64,000 bases of DNA, taken from positions 1 through 64,000 of the forward strand of contig JAEYUQ010000003.1 in the NCBI GenBank assembly GCA_023432405.1, written 5' to 3'. Source of the DNA: Actinomycetes bacterium (GTDB lineage Bacteria; Actinomycetota; Actinomycetes; Mycobacteriales; Mycobacteriaceae). Positions 61,352-64,000 of the stretch are shown here, one piece after another (position 1 is the first letter of the stretch; each line of letters starts with the position of its first letter). Under the pieces are notes generated by a model. That model had not been told where the DNA came from. It was given only the letters and a program-made list of their open reading frames with translations, and made no database searches. The translations under genes were made by a program, and so were the position numbers.

Positions 61352-62206
61352 GTGACCCAGTATCCCGCGCCCATGCCGGCTGCAGCTCCGACAGTCAGCG
61401 CAATTTTCCGCGGCTTCTCCCAGATTTTCTTGGTGAACAGCCCCTGGGCCGGAATGCTGATTCTCATTGCCTTAGCTGTTGGCAATCCCGGTGTGGCTTT
61501 CGCCGCCACCATCGGCGTTCTGGTGGAGATGCTAGTCTCCTGGAGATTCGTTCCTGAAGATGCTCTCGCTGATGGTTTTATGGGCTTCAATGGTGCCCTC
61601 ATAGGTATCACCACAGTGATATTCCTTGAGCCTAACTTCCTGGCCGGAGTGGTGACAGTTGCTGGAGCTGCCGTAGGGGTTTTTGTTCATTTGCTCCTTC
61701 TGACAGTGGTTCCCGCGTGGATGCCTCCTCTGACAACGCCGTCCTGTGTTGTAGGAACTGCGCTGTTCTATATCATCAGCCCTGATCTCGGAGAGGTCGC
61801 CTCTGAGGAGTGGTGGTATGGCCCGCTCACATCCTTGTCCGAGGTTGTTTACATCCCCAACTACATTCCCGGCGCTCTGATCTTGGTGGCCTTGTTCATC
61901 GCCTCCTGGCGGGTAGGCCTCTTCGCTCTCCTAGGAGCAGTCATTGGTACAGGATTCAGCTGGATTCTCTTTGGTCCAGCTGAGGCTGGAAACGGACTGT
62001 GGGGCTACTGCTCAGTTCTGGCAGCCATTGCTCTAGGCGCAGTGATGTGGAATTACCGTTCCCTGACCTGGCGCTTATCAGGAGCCATCCTGGGAGCTGT
62101 CCTCGCTATAGTAATCCGCTGGATATTCGTCAGCCTAGATCTTCCCACCCTTACCTGGCCTTATGTGATTGCTGTGTGGGTGGTAGCTGCCATCGGTAAA
62201 GCCTAG
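61352..62206 (+). CDS. urea transporter (UT family)
   Basis: A 284-residue channel-like membrane protein with two homologous halves and the UT signature GFNGALIGI (about residues 76-84), plus NGLWGYCSVLAAIALG in the second half. It passes urea into the cell. AAGGAG lies 6 nt before the GTG start. No urease genes are in the window. Control by the inverted repeat at 61278-61312 is likely. Confidence 0.9.
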   Translation: MTQYPAPMPAAAPTVSAIFRGFSQIFLVNSPWAGMLILIALAVGNPGVAFAATIGVLVEMLVSWRFVPEDALADGFMGFNGALIGITTVIFLEPNFLAGVVTVAGAAVGVFVHLLLLTVVPAWMPPLTTPSCVVGTALFYIISPDLGEVASEEWWYGPLTSLSEVVYIPNYIPGALILVALFIASWRVGLFALLGAVIGTGFSWILFGPAEAGNGLWGYCSVLAAIALGAVMWNYRSLTWRLSGAILGAVLAIVIRWIFVSLDLPTLTWPYVIAVWVVAAIGKA

Positions 62207-62274
62207 AGTCAACCAACACAAACTAGGGCACCCCACGGTCCCGAGGGGCTCACCCCAACCCACTTTCCGAAGCC

Positions 62275-62288
62275 CTTTTCCGGAAAAG
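62275..62288. terminator. short palindrome between convergent genes
   Basis: CTTTTCCGGAAAAG is a perfect 14-bp palindrome between the urea transporter and AMP nucleosidase stops. With no loop it is a weak terminator candidate and could instead be a protein site. Confidence 0.3.
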
Positions 62289-62306
62289 CTCACCCATGTC
62301 TCAGGC

Positions 62307-63713
62307 TTAGCGGAAGGGAACCTCTGCCACGGTCCGTCGAAGCTTTCGAGTGCGCAAATCCTGAAGATTCGCCGCCAGGCGCTCCATAGCTAACACGGCA
62401 CACATAACATGGGCTTCTTTGGAAGAGGAGTAGAACGCCTGCGCCTGCGCTGGCAACTTTGGGACTGCGTGGAGAGGCAAATCAGACACCGATAGCAAAG
62501 TTCCATAGGGCACTCGGTAACGGTAACCATTGGCCGCTAAGGTAGCAGATTCCATATCTACTGCCACGGCCGTCGATCCGCGAAGCCATGCCCACAGTTC
62601 ACGGGGACTTCTCCACTCCCAGTTACGGTCGGCCGTGGACAGCACTGTGCCTGTGCGCATGAGAGACTTCTGGGAACCGTAAATCTCCTCAATACTGGCT
62701 TCCAAAGCGCGCTGCACCTCGGGAACTGCGGGAATGGGCACATCCGAAGGAATATGATCATCCAGCAGTCCGTCCCGACGCTGATAGGCATTCCCCAGAA
62801 TCAAGTCTCCAATCCTCATGCGCCCATCCAGCCCAGCGCAGTGACCAATCATGATCCAGGCTTCTGGACGCAGCACAGCCACACAATCCGTAATAGTTTT
62901 CGCATTCGAGGGCCCTACCCCAATGTTGATCATGGTGATTCCTTGGGCACCCTCAGCCACTAAATCCACACGCGGCATCTGTGAAGTATTCTCCGCTACC
63001 AAGGAGCTCACATCACACTCTGAAAGGTTCCTGCGGTCAATCACTCGGGAATCAGAAAGTATCAGCGCCTGGTAGCGGCTATCTCTGCGCAAAGACTCCA
63101 CACCAAACTTGATGAACTCTGCAGTATGCATTGCATAGTTCGTAAAGAGGAGATACTTCTGCATAGAGTCCGGGGAAATCCCGGTGTAATGAGTAATCCT
63201 CTGGCAAGCAATATCAAAACGCTGCGGGCCAAAATGAAACAGTGGGCGCTCCTTACGATGAAACGCCTTCCACTCACCATCAATGATGGAATCATGGACG
63301 TCGTCAAGGGAAGGCCGTGGCACTGCCTGCGCTTTATCACCGGCCCGCCGAGCCTCTGGAACGCCCTCAATCCCGTCAATGTACTCCGGGGGAATCCGAG
63401 TTTTTGACGGGCTGACTTCTATGCTGCAGGGATAGTGAGACACCAACGCCCCCAACTGTTCACGCAGGTAATTCTCAATCAAGCGCGGCCGGGAAAGCGT
63501 TGCCGAATACAAGCCAGCCTCATTGACATACCCAAAAGGCAAGCTACGGTCCACCTGTTTCCACGCTTTCACGTCAACCGTAATTTTGGGATACGTCACA
63601 CTGCGATAATCCGCATAAGATCCGGTCTGAAGAATATGGTGAGCACGGCTAACGGCACCATCGTAGAGTTCAATGAGCTGATCTACGGCCCTATCGGCAT
63701 CCTGATTCGCCAT
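62307..63713 (-). CDS. amn: AMP nucleosidase
   Basis: A 468-residue AMP nucleosidase that splits AMP into adenine and ribose-5-phosphate. The N-terminal AMP_N domain (about 1-170) has YPKITVDVKAWKQVDRSLPFGYV. The C-terminal phosphorylase-like domain has INIGVGPSNAKTITDCVAVLRPEAWIMIGHCAGL and AVDMESATLAANGYRYRVPYGTLLSVSDLP. TAGGTT 7 nt before the ATG at 63713 suggests a leaderless transcript. Confidence 0.93.
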   Translation of the reverse strand: MANQDADRAVDQLIELYDGAVSRAHHILQTGSYADYRSVTYPKITVDVKAWKQVDRSLPFGYVNEAGLYSATLSRPRLIENYLREQLGALVSHYPCSIEVSPSKTRIPPEYIDGIEGVPEARRAGDKAQAVPRPSLDDVHDSIIDGEWKAFHRKERPLFHFGPQRFDIACQRITHYTGISPDSMQKYLLFTNYAMHTAEFIKFGVESLRRDSRYQALILSDSRVIDRRNLSECDVSSLVAENTSQMPRVDLVAEGAQGITMINIGVGPSNAKTITDCVAVLRPEAWIMIGHCAGLDGRMRIGDLILGNAYQRRDGLLDDHIPSDVPIPAVPEVQRALEASIEEIYGSQKSLMRTGTVLSTADRNWEWRSPRELWAWLRGSTAVAVDMESATLAANGYRYRVPYGTLLSVSDLPLHAVPKLPAQAQAFYSSSKEAHVMCAVLAMERLAANLQDLRTRKLRRTVAEVPFR

Positions 63714-63795
63714 ACCACTGAACCTACCAATCCAGACACCCTTGTGCCTGGCGGAAGCTCATCCTGTGGGACAGCTACGGGCGTGGAGCAGGTAG

Positions 63796-64000
63796 CTATG
63801 CCAAGAATCCAGGACGGTCAGGGGGCAACTGAGAAGGTTCTTGGGTGAGCACCGTTTTCACAGCGAAAGGAAGGAAAACAGCGAACATAAAGAGGATGCC
63901 TCCCATAGACAGATGCGCCCACACATTATTCATACCGATAAGAGCAAACTGCACCAGGGTCATGCCTAAGAGAACAACGGAATACACCATCAGGCCGTTG
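63796..64000 (-). CDS. C-terminal part of a membrane protein (runs off right edge)
   Basis: A minus-strand frame is open from the right edge to a stop at 63796. The visible 68 codons encode two hydrophobic segments (VVLLGMTLVQFALIG and MGGILFMFAVFLPFAVKTVL) and a short Pro-rich tail. An internal ATG at 63990 exists, but the frame continues past it. Family not recognised. Confidence 0.4.
   Translation of the reverse strand, partial: NGLMVYSVVLLGMTLVQFALIGMNNVWAHLSMGGILFMFAVFLPFAVKTVLTQEPSQLPPDRPGFLA

Overview
The window looks like chromosome from a mycolic-acid-type actinobacterium (order Mycobacteriales). It is probably a Corynebacterium or a close relative; the sequence alone does not settle the genus. 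The evidence is twofold. First, it carries an arabinogalactan cell-wall locus: Wzm/Wzt-type ABC exporter, GlfT1, GtrA, DprE1, DprE2, AftA and an Emb arabinosyltransferase. Second, it shows the order ponA, small membrane gene, GT87-like protein, rpsF, ssb, rplI, dnaB next to a DUF5318 gene, which follows the mycobacterial Rv0049-Rv0058 block. Base composition is moderate, with AT-richer patches in the thioester adhesin and in the middle of emb. Start-codon context is also typical: many genes have a TANNNT hexamer 6-8 nt before ATG/GTG and no Shine-Dalgarno, as expected for leaderless mRNAs.

Layout. 1-9243: a truncated thioester-domain/VaFE-repeat surface adhesin, thioredoxin, a copper P-type ATPase with a CsoR-like operator, dnaB, a ~500-bp gap with a dense cluster of DnaA boxes, and a second VaFE-repeat secreted protein. 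9645-16417: rplI, ssb, rpsF, a GT-C membrane protein, a small membrane protein, the class A penicillin-binding protein PonA and a DUF5318 protein, all on the minus strand. 16537-26345: universal stress protein, membrane protein, KatG, VanZ-like protein, NnrD, an AbiEii-toxin remnant, an SPFH protein with a small ribbon-helix-helix protein, tRNA-Arg, tRNA-Ser and a HisC-type aminotransferase. 26507-33603: MmpL-type transporter, an unknown protein, TrpD, tRNA-Ser, a PF04020 membrane protein, a quinone oxidoreductase and a cysteine-desulfurase-like protein (the last two match Rv3777/Rv3778c order).

33788-46397 is the arabinogalactan region. Wzm and Wzt are expected to export lipid-linked galactan initiated by GlfT1. 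DprE1/DprE2 make decaprenyl-phosphoryl-arabinose, the donor that AftA uses to prime and Emb uses to extend arabinan. GtrA is the likely polyprenyl-phosphate-sugar membrane partner. Three unrecognised genes sit between gtrA and dprE1.

46372-64000 is mixed housekeeping and accessory content: PrsW-like protease with a membrane-anchored partner, M13 metallopeptidase, a maltokinase-cap-like protein, alpha/beta hydrolase, VOC protein coupled to an S4 protein, LysE exporter, HrpB helicase, an isolated NrdI, AbrB-type transporter, DUF885 protein, ROK-type regulator, thioesterase, urea transporter with an upstream inverted repeat, AMP nucleosidase and a gene running off the right edge.

No CRISPR array, rRNA, intact insertion sequence or prophage was seen. 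The most interesting signals are the DnaA-box cluster beside dnaB, the two VaFE surface proteins around it, the lysine-less cysteine-desulfurase-like protein, the unknown genes inside the arabinan locus, and the pervasive leaderless promoters.
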